The position numbers and the translations under genes were made by a program. Shown in pieces: positions 35,430 through 44,535 of a DNA stretch of 64,000 nucleotides. Positions within the stretch are counted from its first letter, which is position 1. Each line of letters begins with the position of its first letter. Source of the stretch: Paraburkholderia sp. SG-MS1 (GTDB lineage Bacteria > Pseudomonadota > Gammaproteobacteria > Burkholderiales > Burkholderiaceae); assembly GCF_012275575.1 (NCBI RefSeq), contig NZ_NPIH01000286.1, positions 1 to 64,000 on the forward strand, written 5' to 3'. The notes below the pieces were generated by a model. That model had not been told where the DNA came from and made no database searches. It saw nothing but the letters and a program-made list of their open reading frames with translations.

Positions 35430-36674
35430 GTGTGGCGGGATTTGGCTGACCCGATGGACTCGCCGATCTCGGCGGCGGCGCGTGCGCTCGCAGCGGGTGA
35501 TCCGCTTGGCGCGCTCGACCGCGTCGCGTTGCGCGACGACGCGCCCGCGCTCGCGCTTCGCGGCATCGCCATGGCACAGCTCGGCGATTTCGTTCGAGCG
35601 AAGGCGCTCGTGCAAAGCGCGGCGCGCGCCTTCGGTCCCGACGCCGCCGTGGCCCGCGCGAGATGTGTCGTCGCCGAGGCCGAAATTGCGCTCGCCTCTC
35701 GCGATCTGGCTTGGCCCACGAAGACACTCGACGCCGCGAGAGCGACGCTCGACGCTCACGGCGACCGCGTGAACGCCGCGCATGCGCGCTATCTCGAAGT
35801 CCGGCGCCTGCTTTTGTTCGGACGTCTCGAAGCGGCCGAACAGGCGCTCGACGGATTCACCCCCACGCTGTTGCCGCCCGCCTTGAGGGCCGCCCACGAG
35901 TTGGTCGTCGCGGGTGTCGCGCTGCGCCGCTTGCGCACCAGGCCCGCACGCAGCGCGCTCGTGAGAGCCGGACGCGCCGCGCGCGATGCGGGTATCCCGG
36001 CGCTGACGGCGGAGGTCGAAAGCGCGTCGCTCGTGCTGAGCACGCCGGCTGCGCGTCTGCTCGCGCGTGGCGGCGAGCGCCTGCTGCTGCTTGACGAAGT
36101 CGAGGCGTTGCTGGCGTCGAAGACGCTCGTCGTGGATGCGTGCCGTCATGTCGTGCGCGACGCGGGCGCGGTGGTGTCGCTCGCGAGCCGTCCGGTGTTG
36201 TTCGCGCTTGCTCGCACGCTGGGAGAAGCGTGGCCCGACGACGTGGCGAGGGACGTGCTCGTCGCGCGTGCGTTCCGGGCAAAGCGCGCCGACGAGTCGC
36301 ATCGCGCGCGGCTGCGAGTCGAGATCGGCCGACTTCGCGCGGCGCTCGGCACGCTGGCCGGCGTCAGCGCGACAAAGCGCGGCTTCGGGCTGACGCCGCG
36401 CCGCGCCAGCGAGGTCGTCGTGTTGGCGCGGCCCGTCGAAGGCGAGCATGCGCAGGTGCTCGCATTTCTCGCTGACGGCGAGTTGTGGTCGAGTTCGGCG
36501 CTTGCGCTGGTGCTTGGCGCGAGCCAGCGCACCGTGCAACGGGCACTCGATTCGCTGGCGGCCGCGGGCAAGGTGCAGTCGTTCGGGCGTGGCCGGGCGC
36601 GTCGCTGGATAATGCCGCCCATGCCGGGATTCGCGACGGCTTTGTTACTTCCCCCTCCACTACCCCATGATTAG
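35430..36674 (+). CDS. helix-turn-helix regulator with TPR-like repeats
   Basis: A 414-residue protein. Residues 10-200 are Ala/Leu-rich helical repeats resembling TPR-type arrays (for example AARALAAGDPLGALDRVALR). The middle shows a winged-helix-like region (ARLRVEIGRLRAALG). The C-terminus has a clear winged helix: ALVLGASQRTVQRALDSLAA then AGKVQSFGRGRARRWI. The start is GTG 35430 behind GGGGGAG; an ATG at 35454 is possible. It is divergent from DUF899-DUF2182 and is followed 9 bases later by the beta-propeller gene, which points to one control unit. Its exact family is not recognised. Confidence 0.78.
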   Translation: MWRDLADPMDSPISAAARALAAGDPLGALDRVALRDDAPALALRGIAMAQLGDFVRAKALVQSAARAFGPDAAVARARCVVAEAEIALASRDLAWPTKTLDAARATLDAHGDRVNAAHARYLEVRRLLLFGRLEAAEQALDGFTPTLLPPALRAAHELVVAGVALRRLRTRPARSALVRAGRAARDAGIPALTAEVESASLVLSTPAARLLARGGERLLLLDEVEALLASKTLVVDACRHVVRDAGAVVSLASRPVLFALARTLGEAWPDDVARDVLVARAFRAKRADESHRARLRVEIGRLRAALGTLAGVSATKRGFGLTPRRASEVVVLARPVEGEHAQVLAFLADGELWSSSALALVLGASQRTVQRALDSLAAAGKVQSFGRGRARRWIMPPMPGFATALLLPPPLPHD

Positions 36675-36683
36675 GATGGCGAT

Positions 36684-37370
36684 ATGAATCGATCATCGGC
36701 CAGAATCATTCGTGAATATGGACCCTTTGCAGGTGTCGATAAAGTCCATGGGGTGACGTATGACGGCCGGCAGGTGTGGATTGCCGTCGGCGACAGTCTG
36801 AACGCGTTCGATCCGGCCAGTGGCAAACCGCTGCGCTCGATCGACGTCGCCGCCGATGCAGGCACGGCCTTCGACGGCACGCACCTGTTTCAGATCGCCG
36901 GCGGGCGCATCCGCAAGATCGATCCGCAGAGCGGTCAAGTGCTCGCGACGATCCCAGCGCCGGGCGGCGGTGGCGACTCTGGGCTCACCTGGGCGGAGGG
37001 GACGCTGTGGGTGGGGCAGTATCCGGAGAGGAAGATTTATCAGGTCGATCCCGAAAACGGCGCGGTGCTGCGCACGATCGAATCCAATCGCTTCGTCACC
37101 GGCGTTACGTGGGTCGACGGAGAACTGTGGCACGGCACCTGGGAAGACGACGCCAGTGAGTTGAGGCGCATCGATCCTCGCACGGGACAAGTGCTGGAAA
37201 GCGTCGAGATGCCGGCCGGCATGAGCGTGTCGGGACTCGAGTCCGACGGCGCGGATCGCTTCTTCTGCGGAGGCGGCGGCAGCGGAAAGGTGAGAGCCGT
37301 CCGGCGGCCGGGACGAGGTGACGAAGACGGCAGCGGGACCGAGGTGCCGGCCGATTCGGCGAGCGAATGA
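36684..37370 (+). CDS. beta-propeller (SMP-30 / glutamine-cyclotransferase-like) protein
   Basis: A 228-residue protein with repeated propeller blades: GVTYDGRQVWIAVGDSLNAF, AFDGTHLFQIAGGRIRKIDP, GLTWAEGTLWVGQYPERKIY and GVTWVDGELWHGTWEDDASE. The pattern recalls bacterial glutamine cyclotransferase and SMP-30-like sugar lactonases. No signal peptide, so cytoplasmic. It starts 9 bases after the regulator's stop, so the two are co-transcribed. The C-terminal 30 residues are charged and probably disordered. Confidence 0.8.
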   Translation: MNRSSARIIREYGPFAGVDKVHGVTYDGRQVWIAVGDSLNAFDPASGKPLRSIDVAADAGTAFDGTHLFQIAGGRIRKIDPQSGQVLATIPAPGGGGDSGLTWAEGTLWVGQYPERKIYQVDPENGAVLRTIESNRFVTGVTWVDGELWHGTWEDDASELRRIDPRTGQVLESVEMPAGMSVSGLESDGADRFFCGGGGSGKVRAVRRPGRGDEDGSGTEVPADSASE

Positions 37371-37373
37371 CGT

Positions 37374-37414
37374 GAAATAAAAACGGCCCGTTCGAGCAGG
37401 CTCGACGGGCCGTT
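37374..37414 (-). terminator. Rho-independent terminator, mainly minus strand
   Basis: AACGGCCCGT(T)CGAG / CTCGACGGGCCGTT stem, followed on the minus strand by TTTTTATTT. It would end the transcript of the broken polygalacturonase-like gene to the right. The hairpin may also stop the plus-strand propeller transcript. Confidence 0.75.
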
Positions 37415-37475
37415 GAATGAAACGGGTGGTCGACGTGCCGCGCTTTTCTCGCGGCACGTTATCGGTCAACAATGG

Positions 37476-37893
37476 TTACTGCGAACCCGCCCAGGTCTGA
37501 CCAGACGGCGTCGAATCTTCGATGCCCCGGAAATCGTCGTACGCGCTGCTGCAATCCACCGCATTCACCGTGCTCAGCGATTGCGAGGCGGTACCGGTCA
37601 GCGCGACGCGGTTTGCGTTCGACGGGAAGACCGGCAGGTTGACGGTGTTCAGCGTCAGGTTCGCATTCGACGTGGTGACGCCACGTTGCCCGGCGAATCG
37701 GCGAGCACGTTGGTGAGGGTCATGCCGAGCGGGAGCGCGGCATGCGCGATGCCGCCCGTGTCCGCCTGGAAGTCCTCGAAGATCGACGACGTCGTGCCGA
37801 TGATATGGACGTTCGACAGCGTATTGTCGAGGAAAAAGGGCAAAAACGGGGGAGAGCAGTGAGATTGAGATGACCATGCGTGCGATCTGCATG
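37476..37893 (-). pseudogene. decayed secreted beta-helix (polygalacturonase-like) gene
   Basis: A signal-peptide-like start (MQIARMVISISLLSPVFA) is followed after a frame change by FFLDNTLSNVHIIGTTSSIF and EDFQADTGGI. After another frame change comes VTTSNANLTLNTVNLPVFPS then VDCSSAYDDF to a stop at 37476. The C-terminal pattern (VTTSNANLTL ... DCSS.YDDF) resembles the end of GH28 polygalacturonases. The gene is much shorter than the family (over 400 residues) and frameshifted twice, so it is a remnant with a large internal deletion. The terminator at 37374 belongs to it. Confidence 0.5.
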
Positions 37894-38207
37894 GCTATAC
37901 GAACCGGCTTTGCACGCCAATCTTCATTCGCTGACGAGGTGTTGCAAGAAAACAATCTGGTATCGTGAGGCCGGAGAAGCAGAAGAGTTGAGCGACGGCA
38001 ACGAACTCGCATGCGGGACGTGCATGGGGGTTCGAGCGGCGCGTCATCCGGCTCGCTTTCAGCTCTGTTGGCGAGGCAAAGAGCCCGTGCACCAGATGAC
38101 AAATATCGCTCGCTTCACGAAGATTGTCGGTCGACCGGGGCGCTGCCACGCGAACGCGTGCGAGGACCGCACTCCGCTCGAGCAAGGTTGATGAGAGAAG
38201 GCGAACG

Positions 38208-39551
38208 ATGCCCAAGCACGACCCAGCGCTTCATCGTATTCAGAGAACCCCGATGACGCGTGCCCGCCGGCGGTTTCTCATCATCTGGGCGATCGTGCTG
38301 TTGACCGTGCTTGGCTGGGCGCTGGTGACGGCGCTCAGGCCCGCGCTTCAGCGCACGATCGTTATTACGACTGGCGCCGACAACGGCATCTATCGGGGCT
38401 TTGCGGAACGCTACGCGCCGATTCTGAAGCGCGCAGGTATCAAGCTCGATATCCGCAGTTCTTCCGGCTCGGTCCAGAATTATCAGCGGCTGACGAATCC
38501 GGACAGCGAATACGAAGTGGGCTTCATCCAGTCGGGCACGATCAGCCCGAAGGAAACCGATAACCTTCAGACTATCGCCGCCGTCTCATACGAACCGATC
38601 TGGGTGTTCTATCGTGGCGACACCGTCATCAACCGGCTGGCCCAATTCCGCGGCAAGAAAATCGGCATAGGCGTTCCCGGCAGCGGCTTGCTCAACGTCT
38701 CGCTCGTCTTACTCGGCTATAGCGGTGTCACCCGCGACAACAGCACGCTGCTGGAGCTCGACGCGCTCAACGCCTATCAACGCCTCGAAAGTGGCGAGCT
38801 CGACGCCGCGTTCTTTATCGGCCGCCCCGACGCCGCGATACAAACAAAGCTCTTGAACAGCGATCTGAAGCTGATGAGTTTCGCCCAGGCCGAGGCGCTG
38901 GTGCAGAAATTCCCGTCGCTCTCGAAGATCATTTACCCGCGCGCTTCGACGAGCATCGTCAACGATCTGCCGCGGACCGATGTCACTTTGCTGGCTGCCA
39001 CGGCACTGCTCGTCTCCAGAGACACCCTGCACCCGGCGCTCGTTTATCTGCTGCTGGACGCGGCCAAAACGGTCCACGGCGGCGAAGATTACTTCACGCC
39101 GCTCGGCACGTTCCCCAATCTTCGTACCGAGGAATTTCCCGTTTCGGACGAAAGCACGCGCTACTTCAAATCCGGCCGGCCATTTCTGCAGCGCTACCTT
39201 CCGTTCTGGCTGGCGAGTCTCATCGAACGACGCTTCCTGATTCTCCTGCCCTTCATGGCGCTGTTGATCGGCTTGCTGCAGGCATTGCCGCGCATGGTGG
39301 AGGCGCGGATAAAAAAGCGGCTGGTGGTCTGGTATCGGGAAATCAAATCGCTGGAAGATGAAACCTGGAAAAACACGCAGCCGACTCGCGCCCAGATCGC
39401 GAAATGGCGCGACGAGATTGAGAACATCGATGCGCATGCGAGCCAGATACGGATTCCGCATCGTTATTTCCAGGACGTTTATGCGCTGAAGCAGGCGATC
39501 GGTGTGGTGCGGGACCGGATTGCTCAAGTGGCGACGAAGGTAAAGGAGTAG
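38208..39551 (+). CDS. TAXI-family TRAP solute-binding protein with membrane-anchored C-terminus
   Basis: A 447-residue protein. An N-terminal signal anchor (FLIIWAIVLLTVLGWALVTA) is followed by a TAXI-type binding domain (about 45-320: ITTGADNGIYRGFAERYAPI, KKIGIGVPGSGLLNVSLVL, LDAAFFIGRPDAAI). A second transmembrane segment follows (FLILLPFMALLIGLLQALP, near 360), then a charged helical tail. Most TAXI proteins serve TRAP permeases; no DctM-like gene is here, so it may act as a sensor or as an orphan binding protein. Start 38208 has AGAAGGCG. Confidence 0.88.
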   Translation: MPKHDPALHRIQRTPMTRARRRFLIIWAIVLLTVLGWALVTALRPALQRTIVITTGADNGIYRGFAERYAPILKRAGIKLDIRSSSGSVQNYQRLTNPDSEYEVGFIQSGTISPKETDNLQTIAAVSYEPIWVFYRGDTVINRLAQFRGKKIGIGVPGSGLLNVSLVLLGYSGVTRDNSTLLELDALNAYQRLESGELDAAFFIGRPDAAIQTKLLNSDLKLMSFAQAEALVQKFPSLSKIIYPRASTSIVNDLPRTDVTLLAATALLVSRDTLHPALVYLLLDAAKTVHGGEDYFTPLGTFPNLRTEEFPVSDESTRYFKSGRPFLQRYLPFWLASLIERRFLILLPFMALLIGLLQALPRMVEARIKKRLVVWYREIKSLEDETWKNTQPTRAQIAKWRDEIENIDAHASQIRIPHRYFQDVYALKQAIGVVRDRIAQVATKVKE

Positions 39552-39872
39552 CGGAGCCATTGAAGAGCGCGGTTGGGGAAGTGCATGGCGTTGCCGGGGC
39601 AGGGTGTTTGCCCGCCATTGACATATCGATGCGCTATGGTGCACGTATCGTGCAGCAGGTTTGAACACATGCGATTTCTTGCCGCACCACCCGAAATACA
39701 TGCGAGCATGGCGCTGAAGAAATTCAGCCGTCCAGGTTGCCGGCGCCGCGTGTAAGGTAACCGTACGGCAGCTTGGGCAACGGAGAGGAAACGACGATTT
39801 GGCCGCCGCTTGCATCGTTCATGCGGCAATACTCGACAGCGAGCAGTTCGCAGATCAATGGAGCAGGGATAG
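39552..39872. other. intergenic region without a gene
   Basis: 321 bp. Nothing supported on either strand. It should hold the promoter of the AI-2E-family gene. Confidence 0.4.
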
Positions 39873-40946
39873 ATGAGCGACAGATTGCAGGCGTCCGTAT
39901 GCGTTGTCGTACTGCTGTTGATTGTCGGCTGGGTGCTCTACATTGGGCGCGCCGTTTTCGTTCCTATCGTGCTCGGCATCATCGCAGTTTATGTGATCGT
40001 CGGTTTCACCCGATTGCTGGAGCGCATTCCTGTCGTCGGAGCGAGGATGCCGACGCAGTTGCGTTATGCGCTGTCCGTGTTCGTGATCGCGGCTGGAATA
40101 TTTCTCGCTGTCGATATGCTCGTCGCGAACTACGACGGCCTCATCGCGCTGGCGCCGCGCTATCAGGAATCCGTTCTCGCGCTGATCCAGAAAGTCGCCG
40201 TACTGCTGCATGTGGAGACCGAGCCCACCTGGGATTCGTTGCGGCGCGACATGCTTGCCCAGTTCAACGTTCAGGCGCTCGTCACGAGCATGCTGGCTTC
40301 GCTGTCGTCGATGATCGTCAATATCTTTGTGGTGGTTCTGTACGCCAGCTTTCTGCTCATCGAGCAGCGGACGTTCAGCGAAAAGCTGACGAACATCGCC
40401 GCGAATTCGAACAATGCCGAGCGCATCAAAAGCGTCGTCACCGACATCAACAGGCGCATTGGCGCCTATCTCGCGTTGAAGACGCTGCTAGGCGTGGTGC
40501 TCGGCGGCATAAGCTGGGGTGCGATGCGCGGCGTCGGCCTCGAATTCGCCGGGCTGTGGGCCGTGCTGATTGCGCTGCTCAACTATGTGCCCTATATCGG
40601 CTCGGTGCTGAGCATCGTCTTTCCGACGCTCATGTCGGTGCTGCAGTTTGGCGAGGTCAATGAGGTGTTCATCGTGCTGGTGTCGCTGAGCGTGATTCAA
40701 TTCGTGATCGGCAACATTCTCGACCCGTATTTGATGGGTAACTCGCTGAACCTGAGCCCGTTTGCGATTCTCGCCAGCATGGCGGTGTGGTCGGCGATCT
40801 GGGGTGTATCCGGCGCATTTCTCGCCGTGCCGATTACCGTCATCGTGATCATTATTTTCTCGGAGTTCGAGATGACGAGGCCGGTCGCGATCCTGCTGTC
40901 GAAGAACGGCAGGCTGACTTACGGTGGAAGTTCGCCGGCGGCCTGA
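39873..40946 (+). CDS. AI-2E-family membrane transporter
   Basis: A 357-residue inner-membrane protein with seven to eight hydrophobic segments in the family layout: paired helices at the start, then a long soluble loop (about 95-140). After that come SMIVNIFVVVLYASFLLIEQ, LALKTLLGVVLGGISWG, ALLNYVPYIGSVLSIVFPTL (family motif NYVPYIG) and DPYLMGNSLNLSPFAIL. The family includes TqsA-like exporters and Na+/H+ antiporters; the substrate here is unknown. No link to the LqsA locus is shown. Confidence 0.93.
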   Translation: MSDRLQASVCVVVLLLIVGWVLYIGRAVFVPIVLGIIAVYVIVGFTRLLERIPVVGARMPTQLRYALSVFVIAAGIFLAVDMLVANYDGLIALAPRYQESVLALIQKVAVLLHVETEPTWDSLRRDMLAQFNVQALVTSMLASLSSMIVNIFVVVLYASFLLIEQRTFSEKLTNIAANSNNAERIKSVVTDINRRIGAYLALKTLLGVVLGGISWGAMRGVGLEFAGLWAVLIALLNYVPYIGSVLSIVFPTLMSVLQFGEVNEVFIVLVSLSVIQFVIGNILDPYLMGNSLNLSPFAILASMAVWSAIWGVSGAFLAVPITVIVIIIFSEFEMTRPVAILLSKNGRLTYGGSSPAA

Positions 40947-41313
40947 GGCGCAAGCGGAGAATCCGTTTCCAGTTTCATCGGCCGGCAGGCAGGCGAACCA
41001 TTGCCCGCTCCCACTATGTCGACTACGGAAAGCGCAGCCGCAGCCCCATAGCGTCCTATAGCGCAACCGATTGGTCAATAGAGAAGTGTGCTCTGTTGAA
41101 CAATGGCAACTCCCGTCCGATACTCGGAACATCGTCCCCACGCTCACAAAATCATGGCAACGTGGACTCAGGGAGCAGACAGATTTGCTACCCTCCTTCC
41201 CCGGCTCGCGTGCGGGACCACGCAATGCGGGGGAATTCCACCGCCGTTGAAGCTTGCGGGAAAGACCCCCGAAAGGGCCGCCGAAGCACGCACGAGACTG
41301 AAGGAGCCCTGAA
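40947..41313. other. intergenic region without a gene
   Basis: 367 bp. No gene, RNA or clear repeat seen. Confidence 0.4.
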
Positions 41314-41901
41314 ATGGCGCACGACGATCTGGCGGTACTCGTGGGCGTCGGGATTCTCGCGCTGGCTTGCCTGTTCGTATGCGGGTTGTATGTATACCGG
41401 AGCAGCGATACCTGCCGCAACCGCAAACGCCGATCCGAAACGCACGCAAGCGGCGTTCAGGCGAGCGGGTCGAACAGGGAATCGCTTTCGCACGAGGAGG
41501 CGATGATGGGCACGCAACTGAGCCATTGCTGCAAAACCTCACTCTATCGGGCCGTGTTCGGCCGCGGCCACGATGAGCGGATCGTATTCCTGATCGCCGG
41601 CAACCGCGACGACGCGCGAAAGCGCGCGACCATCGCGCTGGCCGCGATTCATGGCGTCGCGACCCACGAGGTGTCTCTCTGCAAGCTGGCCTCGTTCCGC
41701 GAGCTGATCGACATCGGCGTCAGCGAGGATGAAGATTTGCGCGTGTTCGAAATGGCCTGGAAGGGCGCAAATGTCAGTGCATGGGCCGAGCATCCGCTTT
41801 TCCTGACCGACGACTCGTCCTTGCTGGGCAAGTGGGCCGAGCTATACGCGGACCTTGCGCGGGAGCTGGCTACCAGCGCGATCGACCGGGCGCGAGGTTG
41901 A
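41314..41901 (+). CDS. membrane-anchored protein of unknown function
   Basis: A 195-residue protein. One N-terminal transmembrane helix (LAVLVGVGILALACLFVCGL, residues 6-28) is followed by a basic, Ser-rich linker (to about 65) and a soluble domain of about 125 residues (IVFLIAGNRDDARKRATIAL, FRELIDIGVSEDEDLRVFEM). No family is recognised. AAGGAG lies eight bases before the ATG, which supports the start. An internal Met pair near residue 64 could start a soluble form. Confidence 0.72.
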   Translation: MAHDDLAVLVGVGILALACLFVCGLYVYRSSDTCRNRKRRSETHASGVQASGSNRESLSHEEAMMGTQLSHCCKTSLYRAVFGRGHDERIVFLIAGNRDDARKRATIALAAIHGVATHEVSLCKLASFRELIDIGVSEDEDLRVFEMAWKGANVSAWAEHPLFLTDDSSLLGKWAELYADLARELATSAIDRARG

Positions 41902-41971
41902 CGAGCGTGTATGAAAGCCTTGGACATAGCGGCCACGTGCGCTTTCATTGCGCGTGGCCGCCGTCGATCGT

Positions 41972-43564
41972 TCAATAGCCCAGTGCGCAACCATCTTTAC
42001 GATGATCCGACGCACCCGATAGCGTGCCATTTTCCCAATCGACCCAGATAGCCTGAGCGCCGCCGATGGGCGAATTCGGTCTGGCCAGCCTGAATCCGCG
42101 GCGCGTCAGTTCGGCGCGCACTGCCACAGGCATCGTTTCTTCAAACTCGACCGTATGGGTGCCCGGCCGTGGAAAAATGCGCGGCAATTGGATTGCCGAC
42201 TGCATGTCCATACCGTAGTGCAGTACTTTGGACAGAAAGTGCGCATGGCCCATCGCCTGATAGTGGCCGCCCATGACGCCAAAGCTCATCTGCACGCGGC
42301 CGCCTTTGGTGACCATGCCTGGGATGATCGTATGCATTGGCCGTTTATGCGGCCCAATGGCATTGGGATGGCCTTTTTCCAAGGAGAAGCTCTGGCCGCG
42401 ATTGTGCATGAGCACACCCGATTTCGGTGCCATCAGACCGCTGCCGAACGGGTGAAACAACGAGTTGATGAAGCTCGCGCAGTTACGGTCGCGATCGACC
42501 ACGGTGATATACACGGTGTCCTTATGTTCCGCGGTAGCCAACGCGGGCAGGTCGGTCAATGCGCCGTTGAGATCGATCTGGTCGCGCAGCCGGTCGGCCA
42601 ACTCGTCGGAAAGCAGCCAGTCGACATCGGGCTTTCCACCTTGAGGGTCGCCCAGAAAAGCGTCACGAACCGAATAGACCAGCCTCGTTGCTTCGATTTC
42701 GCGATGGATGCGATCGACGTCGAGCGGGTCGCCTTTGGCATCGAACTTCTGCAGGATCTTGAGCAGCATGAGTGCGATGATTCCCTGGCCGCTGGGAGGG
42801 CACTCGACAATCTCGTAGCCCTGAAACGTCGAGCGGATCGGCGTCACGTAATCGCCGTGGTAGTCCGCGAAATCGTCCAGCGTGTGAAGTCCGCCATGGC
42901 GTTGCAGATGGCCGACGATGTCGGCCGCGATGTCGCCGCGATAGAACGCATCGCGACCACCCTCGGCGATCGCGCGCAGCGTGTTCGCAAGAAGCGGCTG
43001 GCGATGAGTGGTGCCGGGCAGCGGTGCATTGCCGTCGACCAGCATCGCGGCGCGAGCGTTAGGGTCCCGGCCAAGCAGATGCGCTTCATTGCTCCAGTCC
43101 AGCGCGGTGCGCGGTGCGACGGCGTAACCCTGGTCGGCGTAGCGGATGGCGGGCGCCAGTACTTCGCCGAGCGCGCGGCGGCCATGGTCGCGATGCAGCG
43201 TCGTCCACGCGTGCACCGCGCCCGGTACCGTCACCGCGTGCGCCGAGTCTCGTTCGATTGCATTGACCCCGAGCTTCTGCAGCGCGTCGATCGACGCGGC
43301 CGCGGGCGCCCAACCGGCGCCGTTATACGCGACGATGTCGTCCGTGCCACCCTTGGAATACAGGGCGAAGCAGTCGCCTCCGACACCGGTCGAACCGGGC
43401 TCGACCACGCACTGAACCGCGCAAGCGGCGATCGCGGCGTCCATTGCATTGCCGCCGGCTTCGAGCGTGTTGATGGCGACTAGCGTCGCGAGCGGATGTG
43501 ACGTCGCAGCCATGCCGTTGCGGGCGACCACCATTGAGCGGCCAGGGGCCTCGAAATTGCGCAT
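41972..43564 (-). CDS. gamma-glutamyltransferase (Ntn-hydrolase)
   Basis: A 530-residue GGT-family enzyme that cleaves gamma-glutamyl bonds. N-terminal GMAATSHPLATLVAINTLEA, GSTGVGGDCFALY, and the autoprocessing site with Thr nucleophile T350 in EHKDTVYITVVDRD. Downstream it has GSGLMAPKSGVLMHNRGQSF (oxyanion/substrate loop) and SFGVMGGHYQAMGHA. There is no signal peptide, unlike periplasmic E. coli Ggt, so it probably acts in the cytoplasm on imported peptides. It is the last gene after an amino-acid-type ABC importer controlled by a GntR regulator. Confidence 0.94.
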   Translation of the reverse strand: MRNFEAPGRSMVVARNGMAATSHPLATLVAINTLEAGGNAMDAAIAACAVQCVVEPGSTGVGGDCFALYSKGGTDDIVAYNGAGWAPAAASIDALQKLGVNAIERDSAHAVTVPGAVHAWTTLHRDHGRRALGEVLAPAIRYADQGYAVAPRTALDWSNEAHLLGRDPNARAAMLVDGNAPLPGTTHRQPLLANTLRAIAEGGRDAFYRGDIAADIVGHLQRHGGLHTLDDFADYHGDYVTPIRSTFQGYEIVECPPSGQGIIALMLLKILQKFDAKGDPLDVDRIHREIEATRLVYSVRDAFLGDPQGGKPDVDWLLSDELADRLRDQIDLNGALTDLPALATAEHKDTVYITVVDRDRNCASFINSLFHPFGSGLMAPKSGVLMHNRGQSFSLEKGHPNAIGPHKRPMHTIIPGMVTKGGRVQMSFGVMGGHYQAMGHAHFLSKVLHYGMDMQSAIQLPRIFPRPGTHTVEFEETMPVAVRAELTRRGFRLARPNSPIGGAQAIWVDWENGTLSGASDHRKDGCALGY

Positions 43565-43721
43565 GAAGAGTTTCTTGTCAGTGTAGGAAACGAGGCAAGC
43601 GCATCGCAGCCGTACCTCTGCGTCCGCTGCCGCGTTTCGTGGATTGGACCTTCAGGAATGGCCCGGTCTGCCGGGCTGCGCATCGGCGAGACCGGCGGCG
43701 CTTCATTGACCCTGTTGACCG

Positions 43722-44534
43722 CTAGGTCGGCTGAAGATTTTCAGCGGCCTCCAATGGTTTGAACATTCGGCGCAGAAAAGCCCTTGTACGCGGATGCTCG
43801 GGTGCGGTGAAGATCTGTTCCGGGGGCCCTTGCTCGATGAGTTCGCCTTGATCGAGCACGACCACACGGTTCGCCACTTCGCGTGCAAATTCCATTTCGT
43901 GCGTCACCACGATCATCGTCATGCCGTCGCGGGCCAGCTCCTTCATGACCTGCAGCACTTCGCCGACTGTCTCCGGGTCCAGCGCGCTGGTGGGCTCGTC
44001 GAAGAGCAGCACCTTGGGCTGCATTGCCAACGCGCGCGCGATGGCGACACGTTGCTGCTGTCCGCCGGACAATTGCGACGGATAGTGGCCGGCCCGATCC
44101 GCGAGACCGACGCGCGACAGCAGCTTGTTTGCCTGGGCGATGGCCTCGGCGCGCGGCATCTTCAGCACATGAATGGGTGCCTCGATGATGTTTTCGAGCG
44201 CGGTCATGTGAGGAAACAGATTGAAGCGCTGGAACACCATGCCGATATCGCGGCGCTTGCGGGCGATCTCGCGCCCGGAGTCGGGTGCCAGACTGCCGTC
44301 CGGACGCTCGACGTAGCCGAGCGTATGGCCGTTGACGCGCACGCGGCCGCTCTCGAACGTTTCGAGCAGATTGAGGCAGCGGATGAAAGTCGTCTTGCCG
44401 GACCCGGACGCGCCGATGAGTACGACCACCTCGCCCTTCGATACCTTCAGCGAAATGCCGTTGAGGATCTTGTTGGCGCCAAAGGACTTATGAATTTCCG
44501 ACGCTTCGATGATCGCTTCATTGTGATGGTTCAC
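43722..44534 (-). CDS. polar amino acid ABC transporter ATP-binding protein
   Basis: A 270-residue ATPase of the HisP/GlnQ group: Walker A IGASGSGKTTFIRCLNLLE, Q-loop VFQRFNLFPHMTALENI, signature LSGGQQQRVAIARALAMQP, Walker B VLLFDEPTSALDPE and H-loop VVTHEMEFA. It energises the permease encoded just upstream (stop and GTG start one base apart), so the two are coupled. Start codon is GTG at 44534. Confidence 0.95.
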   Translation of the reverse strand: MNHHNEAIIEASEIHKSFGANKILNGISLKVSKGEVVVLIGASGSGKTTFIRCLNLLETFESGRVRVNGHTLGYVERPDGSLAPDSGREIARKRRDIGMVFQRFNLFPHMTALENIIEAPIHVLKMPRAEAIAQANKLLSRVGLADRAGHYPSQLSGGQQQRVAIARALAMQPKVLLFDEPTSALDPETVGEVLQVMKELARDGMTMIVVTHEMEFAREVANRVVVLDQGELIEQGPPEQIFTAPEHPRTRAFLRRMFKPLEAAENLQPT

Positions 44535-44535
44535 G

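Noticed and set aside
39873..40946. AI-2E-family protein as part of the quorum-sensing system
   Set aside because: The family name is historical, the gene lies 13 kb from the lqs-like genes, and nothing in the sequence links them.
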